Notes under the pieces: model-generated
Databases searched by the model: none
What the model saw: the letters and a program-made list of their open reading frames with translations, nothing else
Told to the model about the DNA's origin: nothing
Made by a program: the position numbers and the translations under genes
NCBI RefSeq assembly: GCF_900046455.1
Contig: NZ_FCOT01000012.1
Location: 1,033,546 to 1,097,545, forward strand
Direction: 5' to 3'
Length of the DNA stretch: 64,000 nt
DNA from: Cellulomonas timonensis
Lineage (GTDB): Bacteria > Actinomycetota > Actinomycetes > Actinomycetales > Cellulomonadaceae
Shown: positions 48,603 to 58,114 of the stretch, piece by piece
Layout of the letters: the number at the start of each line of letters is the position of its first letter
How positions within the stretch are numbered: the stretch's first letter is position 1

Positions 48603-48960
48603 TGAGAACACTCTCCAGCACGCTCAGTGAAAGGGCAGGGGACTGGCCGGTGTTGACCTCCACCGGCGTGGACGTGTGCACACGGATGTACTTCGCGTCG
48701 GCCAGGTCGGCCACCAGGATCCGCACCACGCCGAGCGGCAGGTGCAGCAGGGCCGAGAGCTCGGCGACGGAGATGTAGGTGTGCGCTGCGTGCTGAAGGA
48801 TCGCCCGCTTCTCGGGGGGCAGCCCTTGGCTCGAGACGGCGCCCGGCATGACCTCGACCAGCGCCTCGAGGGGCAGGTCGGATCGCGCCGAGCGCACGCG
48901 GCCCCCGGTCACGGCATAAGGCCGGACCGTTCGGGCCTCGTACTCCACGTGGTCGCTCAT
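48583..48960 (-). CDS. cvnC: DUF742 protein (CvnC-like)
   Basis: A 125-residue protein with the DUF742 signature VRPYAVTGGR near the start and a winged-helix-like region (ISVAELSALLHLPLGVVRILVADL). In conservons it interacts with the roadblock protein and the GTPase. It follows cvnB by 7 bases. Confidence 0.92.
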   Translation of the reverse strand: MSDHVEYEARTVRPYAVTGGRVRSARSDLPLEALVEVMPGAVSSQGLPPEKRAILQHAAHTYISVAELSALLHLPLGVVRILVADLADAKYIRVHTSTPVEVNTGQSPALSLSVLESVLNGISAL

Positions 48961-48967
48961 CGTCAGA

Positions 48968-49417
48968 TCACGCCACCGGCGCCCGAGTGGCGCCATCGAT
49001 CGGCAGCTGGCCGCGCATCTCGCTGATGAGCTGCGGGGTCAGCGTCGCCTCGGTGCGCGAGACGAGCATCGCCATCTCGTAGCCGATGAGGCCGACGTCG
49101 CAGCTCGCCTCGGCGACGACCGCGAGGACCGACCCGTTGGAGACGCTCATCAGGAAGAGGAACAGGTTGTCCATCTCGACGATGGCCTGCCGGACCTCCC
49201 CTGCGCGCAGCTGCCGCGAGGCTCCACGGGTCAGGCTCGACATGCCGGAGACGATTGCGGAGAGCTGGTCGCCGCTGGTGCGGTCGAGCTGCTCCGACAT
49301 GGCCATGAGGAGACCGTCGGCGGAAACGACCAGCGTATGCCGGGTCCCGGGCACGGTCCGGACGAAGTTGTCCAGGAGCCAGCCGAAGTTGGCTGCCTCG
49401 GTGCTGAGCGCTGTCAC
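48968..49417 (-). CDS. cvnB: Roadblock/LC7-domain protein (CvnB-like)
   Basis: A 149-residue roadblock/LC7 fold (NFGWLLDNFVRTVPGTRHTLVVSADG, then AIVSGMSSLTRGA and FLFLMSVSNGSVLAVVAE). Roadblock proteins act as GTPase-activating or scaffold units for the CvnD GTPase. GTG 49417 follows GGAGGA at a good distance and is 47 bases from the kinase stop. Confidence 0.92.
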   Translation of the reverse strand: MTALSTEAANFGWLLDNFVRTVPGTRHTLVVSADGLLMAMSEQLDRTSGDQLSAIVSGMSSLTRGASRQLRAGEVRQAIVEMDNLFLFLMSVSNGSVLAVVAEASCDVGLIGYEMAMLVSRTEATLTPQLISEMRGQLPIDGATRAPVA

Positions 49418-49463
49418 ACTTCCTCCTTGCGGTGGCAGCCGGGGTTGACTGCGTACTGAAACG

Positions 49464-52400
49464 TCACCATGTCGGGGACGGCGGGTTGCTGTGCTGATCC
49501 TGATCGACCAGCGGATCGGATTCGTGACGGTTCGGTGAGTCGATCGGCGCTTCCGCCGCTCGACGTCCCCTCGACGTCCCGGACTGGAAGCTCGACAGCC
49601 GCGTGCGCAGCTCCTCGGCATCCCGGCCGGTGGCCCCGGTGGCCTCCTGGGTCACCAGGGGCGGTGACTCGGGAATCGCGACCGGAACCCGCTTCGTGAG
49701 CGACGGGGAGCCGGTCGAGCCGTTGACCGCGCTGGGGCGGTAGGCGGAGAGCTGGCTGAGCTCGGAGAGCGCCTGCTCCTGGATGTCGGACCGCAGCGCC
49801 AGCATCGCGGCGACCTCGTCGTCCAGCGCGCCGATCCGTGGCGCCGCTGACGGGGGCGCCGAGCGTGGCGCGTCCGTCGGAGCGGCGGCGGGTGCTGCGG
49901 GCGCCCGGCCCGACCACTCGGGCGGCGTCCACGACGCGGGGGCGGTCGCGGCCGGACCCTGCGGGCGGAAGAACGACGACACCTGCTGCGGGGGCTGCGC
50001 CGCTGCGGGCCGCTCCTCCGGGAGCGTGGGCGGCGGGGCCCAGCCCTGCGGCTCGGGGGCGGGCGGCTGCACGGACGTCCTGCGCATCAGACCGGGATCC
50101 GTGGGCGCAGGCTGTGCGCTCTGGTCCATGGACCACGCCGACTGCCGGGGGGCGATCGGGGCTGGAGCGGGCACAGGCGCGGCCGGGGGGTCCGGCTGGT
50201 ACGACGGCACCGACGACGTGGGCTGCGACTCCGGCGAGCCGTCGGCCTTGCGGCGGCCGAACAAGCTCCAGCGGCGACGGCCCTTGGAGTCCTGCTCGTC
50301 ATGCTCGCCCTGCACCAGGTCGCTGAAAGCCTGCGCGGGCCCGGACGACATCGGCATGGCCGGGGCCCACGTCGGAACTGTGGGCTCGTGCTGGACCACG
50401 GGCTCGACCGCGTGCGCCTCGGCGACGAGCTCGGCCTCGACGGGGGTGAACATCTCCGTCTGCGCGTAGGTGTCGCGCTCGCGGTAGACGACCGGCTCGT
50501 CCTCGACCAGGCCGGGGACGGGCTGCTCCCAGGCGCCCTCGACGACCGGCTCAGGCTGCGGCGTCCCACGGCGATCCCAGGCGGGTGCGCCGTTCTCGAT
50601 GACGGTCGGCTGCCACGGCACGTCAGCGGCGGGCGCCGGGACGTCGTCCCACTGCGGCGCCTGCTGCTGCCAGGACGGCTCAGCGGGCTGCTCGGGCGCG
50701 CTCCACAGCGACTCGGCGGGCGCGTCCTCCTGCCACGGCTGCGCCTGCGGCGCGTCCTGCCATGGCTGCTGCGCCTGCGGCGCGTCCTGCCAGGTCTGCT
50801 GCGCCTGCGGCGCGGCGTCGGCGACCGGCTCCCAGGCGGGCGTCGGCTCCCACGCGGGCGCCGGCTCGGCGGCGGGCTGCTCGTCGACCTGCTCGCCGGC
50901 GTTCCACGCGCGCGACTCGTCGAGTCCCGAGCCGAGCGACACGGGCTCGTAGGACGAGGCGTACGGCGAGGTGAACTGCGGGGCCGGGCGGGCCTCGTCG
51001 ATCGGGTTGGCCCATCCCGTGTAGCCGCTGTAGGCGGTGAAGTCGGGGTAGGACGTCCGAGGGGCCTCGGCGATCGGCTCGACGCTCTGCGGCGCGGGGC
51101 TCGGGGCGACCTCGTCCCAGGTCGGCGTGGCCTGGTCCCATGTCGGCGTCGCCACGGGCTCGTCCCAGGTCGGCGCCGACCACTGCTCGTCGGCCTGCGG
51201 CGCGTCGGACTGCGGCACGTGGACCTGCGGCGCGTCGAACTGCGGCTCCTCAAGCTGCGGCACGTCGAACGCCTCGAACCGGGGCGCCTCGACCTGGGGA
51301 GCCTCGACGTGCTGCGCGGCGGCCGGCTCGTTCGCCGGGGCATCCGTCGCGGACGCCCAGGACGGCGTCCAGATCTGCGTCTCGTCGCCCTCGGGCTGGT
51401 CGGGCATCAGCCCGGGGACCTCGAAGTCGGCGGTGCTGCGCCGCTGCACCAGGGCGGGCGGAGCAGCGGGCTCGATCTCCGGCGTGGGGGTCGTCGGCGA
51501 GGCGAGCGCCTCGGCGGCGGCACGCGGGGACAGTCGCGGCATGCCGGCGGCGGGCATGTCGGTGCGCCCACGGAAGCCGGTGAAGAGGCCCGCGCGCTCG
51601 GACGGCGCCGACGGCGTCGGCTTCTCCTCGACGGCCGGCTCCTCCTCAGGAGCCTGCCAGGCGGGGGTCGTCGCACGGGAGCGGCTGGGGAGGCCGGCCG
51701 ATGGCGCCGCGGCGATGGCCGGGCTCCACCCGGTCGACTCCGCGGACAGCTCAGGCGACAGCCGTGCCTCGGTGGGCGCCGGGAGGACGATGTTGTCCTC
51801 GTCGAACGTCTTCGCCGACCGCTTGGGCAGTCCGCCCGGCAGGGGGCTGCCCAGCGGGATCTCACCCGAGTCGTCGTCACGCAGGCGGCGGCGCGGCAGG
51901 CCGAGGGAGGTCGCGCCGTCGGTGAGGGCGGCGAGGTCCACGGCCTCCACGACCGGGGCCTCCTCCTGGACGGGGCGGGGGCGCTCCTGCACCGGGTCCG
52001 AGGACGCCGTCAGGGTGGGCGGGGCCTGCTGCGACGAGCCGAACGTCGGGCTCTCGGTCGTGGCGAACAGCGTGACCGGGAAGCGGACCGTGGTGACGGT
52101 CCCGGTGCCGCGCTGGCTCTTGGCGAGCCGGACCTCGGCGCCGAGGCGGTGCGCGATGCGGCCGACCACGAAGAGTCCCAGGCGCTGGGCGCCCAGTGCG
52201 TCGCTCGCGGCGGTGGACCGAATCTTGATGTTCGCGGCCTCGAGCTCCTGGTCGGACATGCCGAGTCCGTGGTCGAGGACCTGCACGACGACGAACTCGC
52301 CGATGACGCCGGTCTTGACCTCGACCGGGGTCTCGGGCTCGGAGAAGATCGTCGCGTTCTCGAACAGCTCGGCCAGGAGGTGCGCCGCGCCCAGGGCGTT

Positions 52401-53915
52401 GAAGCCGTGCATCAGCGGGTCGATGGGCAGGTCGAGCTCGATGCGGTCGTACTGCTCGATCTCGGACGAGGCGGTGCGGATGACATCCGAGAGCGGCATC
52501 GAGTCACGCACGCGACGGCCCGAGTCGATGCCGGCGAGCACGAGCAGCGACTCGGCGTTTCGACGCATTCGGGTGGCGAGGTGGTCGAGGCGGAACAGGT
52601 TGGCCAGCGTGTTCGGGTCTTCCTCGGCCCGCTCCAGCGAGTCAATGAACGAGAGCTGGCGGTTGAGGAGCACCTGGTCGCGGCGGGCGACGTTGACGAA
52701 CATCTCCGCGATGGACCCACGCAGGGCGGCCTGCTCCTGGGCGACCTGCAGCGTGGTGGCGTTCACGGAGTTGAACGCCGCGGCGAGCTGGCCGACCTCG
52801 TCGGAGGAGTCCACCGGGATCTGCACGAGCTCCAGCCCGGGGCCCTCACCGGGGACGGTGACCTGCTCGACGAGTCGCGGGAGCTGGTCGCGGACGTCCT
52901 GCGCGGCGACGGTCAGGCGTCGCAGCGGGTTGACGATGCCGCGCGAGACGACGATCGCGAAGGCGAACGAGGCGATGGCGGCGAGGACGGCGCCGAGGAT
53001 CGTGACGAGCGCGGTGTTCCGGGCATCGGCCGAGGCGTTCGCGGCGACGACCTTGGCCGACCCGAGCACCTTCTGGCTGACGTCGGAGATCGTCGTCAGC
53101 TGCTTGTTGATGTCGAAGTTGAGGTCTTCGATCGTGGGCAGGTTGCTGCCCGGCGTCGCCTCGGCGATCAGTGCGCGCTTGCGGGTGAACGACGACGTGG
53201 GGTCGTCCACAGGCAGGCGCAGGGCACGCTGGCCCAGCGACGCGAGCTTGATGCGCGCCGCGTCACGGGAGATCTCCGTCGAGGCGGTCTGCGTCTGGTA
53301 GGACCGCAGCGAGGCGGGGGACGAGCCCTGCGACGCGATGATGCCGGTGCCGAGGGCGAGCTCGTTGACCAGGTCCTCGGCGGTCACTGTCAGCGCGTGG
53401 TACGACGCGACGTAGCGGCCGAGCTGCCGGTTCTCGAGCGCGTCCGCGATCTGGCTGACCAGGGTGATCTGGCCCTGGATGATCGCGTTGTAGGCGCGGG
53501 TCACCGTCGAGGTGTTCGCGTCGGAGTCGACCAGGTCGCGCACCGCGACGACGTTGATGTTGTGCGCGGTCTGCGCCTCCTGGAAGGAGGCGACGACGTC
53601 GGCGGGGAACTGCGAGAAGTCGACCTTCGCGGTCAGCGGCTTCACGGCCGACAGCGCGGCGTTGGTCACCCCGCGCGCCTCCTCGAGCGCAGCGGTGTCT
53701 CGCGAGGGCTGCACCGACAGCGCTCGCTCCTGCTGCAACGCCACACCGAGCGGGGCGTAGGCCTCGAGGACCTCGACGACTGTCGCAGCGGCGCCGGCCG
53801 AGCGCGCGGTCCGCAGCGCGTCGTACGAGATGTACGCACCGGCAGCGAGAAGCACGATCATGGGCACGGCGAGGACCGCCAGGACCTTGGCGCGGATGCC
53901 AAGTCTGCGCAGCAT
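49464..53915 (-). CDS. cvnA: Conservon sensor kinase (CvnA-like) with very long disordered tail
   Basis: Membrane sensor of 1483 residues. A transmembrane helix (about 12-30) is followed by an external nitrate/sulfonate-sensing-like helical domain (about 40-300), a second helix (about 308-328), HAMP (about 330-400), a pseudo-dimerisation region (RLDHLATRMRRNAESLLVLAG) and an ATPase domain (about 500-625) with ELFENATIFS, VLDHGLGMS and GLFVVGRIA. The remaining 850 residues are rich in Pro, Ala, Glu, Gln and Trp, with repeats such as QDAPQAQQPW. The tail is much longer than in the CvnA proteins I know of. It heads the cvnABCD operon. Confidence 0.9.
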   Translation of the reverse strand: MLRRLGIRAKVLAVLAVPMIVLLAAGAYISYDALRTARSAGAAATVVEVLEAYAPLGVALQQERALSVQPSRDTAALEEARGVTNAALSAVKPLTAKVDFSQFPADVVASFQEAQTAHNINVVAVRDLVDSDANTSTVTRAYNAIIQGQITLVSQIADALENRQLGRYVASYHALTVTAEDLVNELALGTGIIASQGSSPASLRSYQTQTASTEISRDAARIKLASLGQRALRLPVDDPTSSFTRKRALIAEATPGSNLPTIEDLNFDINKQLTTISDVSQKVLGSAKVVAANASADARNTALVTILGAVLAAIASFAFAIVVSRGIVNPLRRLTVAAQDVRDQLPRLVEQVTVPGEGPGLELVQIPVDSSDEVGQLAAAFNSVNATTLQVAQEQAALRGSIAEMFVNVARRDQVLLNRQLSFIDSLERAEEDPNTLANLFRLDHLATRMRRNAESLLVLAGIDSGRRVRDSMPLSDVIRTASSEIEQYDRIELDLPIDPLMHGFNALGAAHLLAELFENATIFSEPETPVEVKTGVIGEFVVVQVLDHGLGMSDQELEAANIKIRSTAASDALGAQRLGLFVVGRIAHRLGAEVRLAKSQRGTGTVTTVRFPVTLFATTESPTFGSSQQAPPTLTASSDPVQERPRPVQEEAPVVEAVDLAALTDGATSLGLPRRRLRDDDSGEIPLGSPLPGGLPKRSAKTFDEDNIVLPAPTEARLSPELSAESTGWSPAIAAAPSAGLPSRSRATTPAWQAPEEEPAVEEKPTPSAPSERAGLFTGFRGRTDMPAAGMPRLSPRAAAEALASPTTPTPEIEPAAPPALVQRRSTADFEVPGLMPDQPEGDETQIWTPSWASATDAPANEPAAAQHVEAPQVEAPRFEAFDVPQLEEPQFDAPQVHVPQSDAPQADEQWSAPTWDEPVATPTWDQATPTWDEVAPSPAPQSVEPIAEAPRTSYPDFTAYSGYTGWANPIDEARPAPQFTSPYASSYEPVSLGSGLDESRAWNAGEQVDEQPAAEPAPAWEPTPAWEPVADAAPQAQQTWQDAPQAQQPWQDAPQAQPWQEDAPAESLWSAPEQPAEPSWQQQAPQWDDVPAPAADVPWQPTVIENGAPAWDRRGTPQPEPVVEGAWEQPVPGLVEDEPVVYRERDTYAQTEMFTPVEAELVAEAHAVEPVVQHEPTVPTWAPAMPMSSGPAQAFSDLVQGEHDEQDSKGRRRWSLFGRRKADGSPESQPTSSVPSYQPDPPAAPVPAPAPIAPRQSAWSMDQSAQPAPTDPGLMRRTSVQPPAPEPQGWAPPPTLPEERPAAAQPPQQVSSFFRPQGPAATAPASWTPPEWSGRAPAAPAAAPTDAPRSAPPSAAPRIGALDDEVAAMLALRSDIQEQALSELSQLSAYRPSAVNGSTGSPSLTKRVPVAIPESPPLVTQEATGATGRDAEELRTRLSSFQSGTSRGRRAAEAPIDSPNRHESDPLVDQDQHSNPPSPTW
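50739..50815. repeat. 30-bp tandem repeat inside the kinase tail
   Basis: TGCGCCTGCGGCGCG recurs at 50740, 50770 and 50800 with a strict 30-base period, encoding about 10-residue units of the form WQDAPQAQQP. The repeat is prone to length change and to assembly collapse. Confidence 0.75.
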
Positions 53916-54097
53916 GTCGACCTCTTTCCTTCACCCGTGAAGGGCGTCGCACCGGCGGTGACCGGCTCTCTGGCGCCAGCCTGGCGGTCACCGTTCGCTT
54001 CTCATCGGCTCCTGGACACCGGACCATTAGCCCGCCGAGGAGTTTGCCACGACCTCACCCTGAGCGGTACGCCCCTTTCGGACCTAACCTCACAGTT

Positions 54098-55129
54098 GTG
54101 CACGCCATCGTCATCCGTTCACCAGGCGGACCTTATGTCCTCGAAGTCTCAGAACTGCCAGATCCGGTCCCCGGGCCGGGTGAGGTTCTGATCGATGTGG
54201 CCGCCTCAGGGGTCAATCGGGCCGACCTGTTGCAGCGTGCGGGGCACTATCCGCCGCCGCCGGGAGCGCCCTCCTGGCCGGGTCTGGAGGTGTCCGGGCG
54301 GATCGCGGCGACCGGCTCGGACGTGCCAGGGCCCGACAGCGGCGGCTGGGCGGTGGGCGACGAGGTCGTCGCACTCCTGGACGGCGGTGGGTACGCCACG
54401 CGCGCCTGCGTCGCCGCAGGCCAGGTGCTGCCTGCCCCGCCCCACACGGACCTCGTGGACGCTGCTGGCCTCCCGGAGGCCGTGTGCACCGCCTGGTCCA
54501 ACCTCGTCGACGTGGGCGGGGTCCGCCCCGGGTCCACGGTGCTGGTGCAGGGCGGCTCGGGCGGGGTCGGGTCGGTGGCGGTGCAGCTCGCGAAGGCCCT
54601 GGGGGCGCGGGTGCTCGCCACCGCCGGAGGGGCCCAACGGGCGGCCCGCTGCGCGGAGCTGGGCGCGGACGTCGCCATCGACCACCGCGCCGACGACGTG
54701 GTGCAGACGGTGCTCGACGCGACGGACGGCCGCGGCGTGGACGTGGTGCTCGACGTGCTGGGCGCCGGCGCCCTGGGCTCGAACCTCCAGATGCTCGCCA
54801 CCGGCGGACGCCTCGTCGTGATCGGCACGCAGCGCGGACGTCGTGGCGAGCTGGACCTCGGGCTGCTCATGACCCGCCGTGCGAGCGTCGCCGGCACGAC
54901 CCTGCGCGCACGTCCCGCACACGAGAAGGCGGCGATCGTCGCGGCTGTGCGGGAGCACGTGTGGCCGATGCTGGCGGACGGCCGGCTGCGCCCCGTGGTC
55001 CACGCCCGCCTGCCGCTCGACGAGGCGCCCGCCGCGCATGAGCTGCTCGACTCGGGCGAGGTGTTCGGGAAGGTGCTGCTGGTCAGTCCAGCAGCCCCTC
55101 CGCCAGCGCCGGGGCCAGCACGGGGGTGA
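54098..55129 (+). CDS. NAD(P)H:quinone oxidoreductase, zinc-free MDR (QOR/PIG3 type)
   Basis: A 343-residue medium-chain reductase. GVNRADLLQRAGHYPPPPGAP is the hallmark of PIG3/QOR proteins, and the NADPH site is VQGGSGGVGSVAVQLAKALG. Zinc-binding cysteines are absent. It reduces quinones or alpha,beta-unsaturated carbonyls. GTG 54098 lies eight bases after a TAACCT -10-like box and lacks a ribosome-binding site, so a leaderless mRNA is likely. Its 3' end overlaps the convergent epimerase gene by 47 bases. Confidence 0.88.
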   Translation: MHAIVIRSPGGPYVLEVSELPDPVPGPGEVLIDVAASGVNRADLLQRAGHYPPPPGAPSWPGLEVSGRIAATGSDVPGPDSGGWAVGDEVVALLDGGGYATRACVAAGQVLPAPPHTDLVDAAGLPEAVCTAWSNLVDVGGVRPGSTVLVQGGSGGVGSVAVQLAKALGARVLATAGGAQRAARCAELGADVAIDHRADDVVQTVLDATDGRGVDVVLDVLGAGALGSNLQMLATGGRLVVIGTQRGRRGELDLGLLMTRRASVAGTTLRARPAHEKAAIVAAVREHVWPMLADGRLRPVVHARLPLDEAPAAHELLDSGEVFGKVLLVSPAAPPPAPGPARG

Positions 55130-56312
55130 GGGGCAGCCGCGGGATCAGCGTGGCCTGCACCGCGTGGTACAGGTCCGCCTTGCCCTCCCACACCGTGCGG
55201 GACACCGCGTTGTCCGCTCCCAGCTCATGCCACCAGGAGCCGCCCACACGGTCCAGCAGGTGCTGCTCGGCGTAGTCCCACCACGTCGCGTACCAGTCGT
55301 CGAAGCGCGGGTCGCCCGTCGCGGCGAAGAGCGTCGCAGCGGCGCCGATGCCCTCGGCGACGACCCAGTGCATGCGCTCGCGCACCACGGGCCGCCCCTC
55401 CCAGTCCACCGTGTAGACGAAGCCGGGCGCGCCGTCCACGTCCCAGCCCTCGGCGACGGACGCGTCGAACAGCGCCACCGCGTCGTCGAGCATCCAGGCG
55501 GGGGCGACGTCGCCGCGCACGGTCAGCGCGGCCCGCGCGTGCAGCGTCAGCCGCGCCCATTCGAGCCAGTGCCCGATGGTCGCGCCGTACGGCCGGAACG
55601 GGTGCGCCGGGGTGTCCGCGTTGTACTCGAGCTCCGGCGCCCACGCGCTGTCGAAGTGCTCGGGGATGCGCCATGCGTTGTCCCGCGCGAACCCGTGCAC
55701 CACGCGCTCGATGATCCGCACCGCCCGGTCGAGCCAGCTCCGGTCGCCAGTGACGTCGGCGGCGGCGAGGTACGCCTCGACGGTGTGCATGTTCGCGTTC
55801 ACGCCGCGGTAGTCGTCCAGGGTCGAGAACGTCCGGTCCCAGCTCTCGACGGCCATGCCGGCCTCGTCGTCCCAGAAGTGCCGCGTGGAGACCGCAAGCG
55901 CCTCGTCCAGCAGGTCGCTGGCGCCCGGGCGGCCGGCGGCCACGGCGCTCGCCGTGGCGAGGACCACGAACGCATGCGGGTAGGCCGCCTTCTCGTCGTC
56001 GGTGGGGCCGTCCGCGCCGACCTCGGCGAACCAGCCGCCGTGCTCGTCGTCATGGAAGATCCCGCGCAGCGCCGCCAGCCCGTGATCGACCAGGGGCGCG
56101 CAGCCCGGGCGTCCCAGCAGGGCGCCGAGCGCGTACACGTGCGTCATGCGGCAGGTGATCCACAGCTCCGCCGGCCCGTCCACCGCCGCGCCCCGCTCGT
56201 CGAGCCGCGCGAATCCGCCCGACTGGACAGCCGAGGCGACCCCGAAGGCGAGCAGGCGGTCCGTCTCCTGCTCGAGCCAACGGGCATGGGCAGGAGTGGT
56301 CAGCCACGTCAT
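55083..56312 (-). CDS. AGE-family epimerase/isomerase
   Basis: A 409-residue (alpha/alpha)6 barrel enzyme of the N-acylglucosamine 2-epimerase family, close in pattern to mannose isomerase and sulfoquinovose isomerase (YihS): WITCRMTHVYALGAL, NANMHTVEAYLAA, PYGATIGHWLEWARL with catalytic-type His residues. It would interconvert an aldose and a ketose, for example mannose and fructose. It stands alone, between two plus-strand genes. Confidence 0.85.
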   Translation of the reverse strand: MTWLTTPAHARWLEQETDRLLAFGVASAVQSGGFARLDERGAAVDGPAELWITCRMTHVYALGALLGRPGCAPLVDHGLAALRGIFHDDEHGGWFAEVGADGPTDDEKAAYPHAFVVLATASAVAAGRPGASDLLDEALAVSTRHFWDDEAGMAVESWDRTFSTLDDYRGVNANMHTVEAYLAAADVTGDRSWLDRAVRIIERVVHGFARDNAWRIPEHFDSAWAPELEYNADTPAHPFRPYGATIGHWLEWARLTLHARAALTVRGDVAPAWMLDDAVALFDASVAEGWDVDGAPGFVYTVDWEGRPVVRERMHWVVAEGIGAAATLFAATGDPRFDDWYATWWDYAEQHLLDRVGGSWWHELGADNAVSRTVWEGKADLYHAVQATLIPRLPLTPVLAPALAEGLLD

Positions 56313-56388
56313 GGCCGTCACCCTAGCGGCGCTGCCGGGGGCGACGTCGGGCACATGCGGGCCCCGCGGGGGCGAGTGACAATCGAGG

Positions 56389-57132
56389 ATGGCCAAGACC
56401 ACGCACGACGACCCCGCCGAGGAGCAGCGTCCGTCGCGAGGACGGTCCCGTCGGAAGCCGAAGGACGAGCCGCAGACGACCGAGGAGGCGCCCCCGAGCG
56501 GCGAGGACCACGCACCCGCGCCCGAGGCGCCGTCCGCCCCGGCGAAGGGCGCACAGCCCCGCGCGGGCCGTGACGCCCGCGTCGTCGTGGTCGGGCCGGA
56601 CGGACGCCCCATGGTGGTGCCGGCCGTCGCGGCGGGCACGCCCCCCGAGGGCGAGGGCGAGGCCGCCGGCGCCGAGGAGCAGCGCACCACCGCTGGGCTC
56701 GTGGACCAGCCCACGAAGGTGATCCGGATCGGCTCGATGATCAAGCAGCTCCTGGAGGAGGTCCGCACCGCCCCGCTGGACGAGGCGGCCCGGGTGCGGC
56801 TGACGGAGGTGCACCACCGCGCGGTCCACGAGCTCGAGGATGGGCTCTCCGGGGACCTGCTCGCGGAGCTGCGCCGGCTCACACTCCCGCTCGGGGAGGA
56901 GGGCATGGTGCCGAGCGACGCGGAGCTGCGGATCGCGCAGGCACAGCTCGTGGGGTGGCTGGAGGGCCTGTTCCAGAGCATCCAGACGGCCCTGGTCGCG
57001 CAGCAGGTCGCGACGAAGTCCCAGCGCAGGGCCCTGCCGCCCGGGCTCGTCCCGATGGCCCAGGCGCAGGCCCAGGGCGCCGAGCAGGGTCAGCAGCCGT
57101 CGCCCGAGACCCGTCCGGGCCAGTACCTCTGA
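56389..57132 (+). CDS. bpa: Bacterial proteasome activator (Bpa/PafE family)
   Basis: Forms a ring that docks on the 20S proteasome and opens its gate without ATP. The 247-residue protein has a disordered charged N-terminus (about 1-105), a helical DUF2587 core (about 105-215; LVDQPTKVIRIGSMIKQLLEE and AELRIAQAQLVGWLEGLFQ) and the C-terminal GQYL that inserts into the proteasome pocket in mycobacteria. The N-terminal tail is longer than in mycobacterial Bpa. No proteasome genes are in the window. Confidence 0.92.
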   Translation: MAKTTHDDPAEEQRPSRGRSRRKPKDEPQTTEEAPPSGEDHAPAPEAPSAPAKGAQPRAGRDARVVVVGPDGRPMVVPAVAAGTPPEGEGEAAGAEEQRTTAGLVDQPTKVIRIGSMIKQLLEEVRTAPLDEAARVRLTEVHHRAVHELEDGLSGDLLAELRRLTLPLGEEGMVPSDAELRIAQAQLVGWLEGLFQSIQTALVAQQVATKSQRRALPPGLVPMAQAQAQGAEQGQQPSPETRPGQYL

Positions 57133-57135
57133 CGC

Positions 57136-58062
57136 TCAGTCCACGATCACATCGTCGGCGCGGGAGCCCCGGCGGCTGCCGGAGCTGAGCATGATCGCCA
57201 CGCTCACGCATGCGAGGCCCACCAACTCGAGGCCGTGCGGCCACTGGCGCAGCACCACGGCGCCCACCACGGCGGCCGTCGCGGGGAGCATCGCCAGCAG
57301 CACCGCGAACGTGGCCGAGGTGACCCGGCGCAGCACGATCTGCTCGAGCGCGTACGGCACCACCGAGGACAGCACCGCGATGGCCACGATCAACAACGCG
57401 AGCCGCGGGTCGGTGAGGGCGGGCCCGGCGTCACCGGCGAAGAACGGCGCCAGCACCAGCGCGCCGAACCCCATCGCCACAGCGAGCGACGTCACCCCTC
57501 CCCCGGCGCCGCCGTGCTGCGACACCCGACGGCCCAGCAGGATGTAGCCCGCCCAGCACGCGGCGGCCACACCGATCGCGACGAGCCCCCGGACGGCGTC
57601 CGGCCCGCCGTCGAGGCTGACGCCGGCGAGCAGCACCACGCCGACGGCCGCCACCGCGATGGCGCCCCGCTCACGCCAGCCACGCCCGGTGACGGCGGCC
57701 ACCGCCACCGGGCCGATGAACTCGATCGCCACGGCGGTGCCCAGCGGGAGGCTGCTGATGGCGATGTAGAACGTGACGTTCATGAGGGCGAGCACCACGC
57801 CGAACAGCGCGGAGGCGCCCAACTCGGCTCGCGTCCATCGGGTGCGCCATGGCCGCCGCCACAGCCCGAGCACCACGGCGGCCACCGCCACCCGCAGCCA
57901 CGCGATGGTCGGGGCGGGCAGCACGGTGAAAAGCCCGACGGCGATGGCCGCGCCCAGGTATTGGGTCAGGCCCGAGACGACGAAGAGGGCTGGTGCGGGG
58001 ACGCGGCCCAGGCCCTGAGCCGACACCACTCCCCGGGAGACGGGCGAGGGGCGCTGGACCAC
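57136..58062 (-). CDS. EamA-family exporter (RhtA-like)
   Basis: A 308-residue drug/metabolite transporter with ten predicted transmembrane helices in two EamA repeats. ISSLPLGTAVAIEFIGPVAV and VVPYALEQIVLRRV match the RhtA threonine/homoserine exporter group. Its stop is three bases from the end of the convergent bpa gene. The start at GTG 58062 has only a weak ribosome-binding site, and a later GTG is possible. Confidence 0.85.
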   Translation of the reverse strand: MVQRPSPVSRGVVSAQGLGRVPAPALFVVSGLTQYLGAAIAVGLFTVLPAPTIAWLRVAVAAVVLGLWRRPWRTRWTRAELGASALFGVVLALMNVTFYIAISSLPLGTAVAIEFIGPVAVAAVTGRGWRERGAIAVAAVGVVLLAGVSLDGGPDAVRGLVAIGVAAACWAGYILLGRRVSQHGGAGGGVTSLAVAMGFGALVLAPFFAGDAGPALTDPRLALLIVAIAVLSSVVPYALEQIVLRRVTSATFAVLLAMLPATAAVVGAVVLRQWPHGLELVGLACVSVAIMLSSGSRRGSRADDVIVD

Positions 58063-58114
58063 CCGGCGATGGTGTCACACGGCCCTGATCCCCCTGCCCG
58101 CCTCGAGCAACAGG

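Noticed and set aside
50301..54191. A 1296-codon plus-strand open frame opposite the conservon kinase
   Set aside because: Its low-complexity Arg/Gly/Leu composition follows from the repetitive minus-strand gene, which has clear domains and an operon context.
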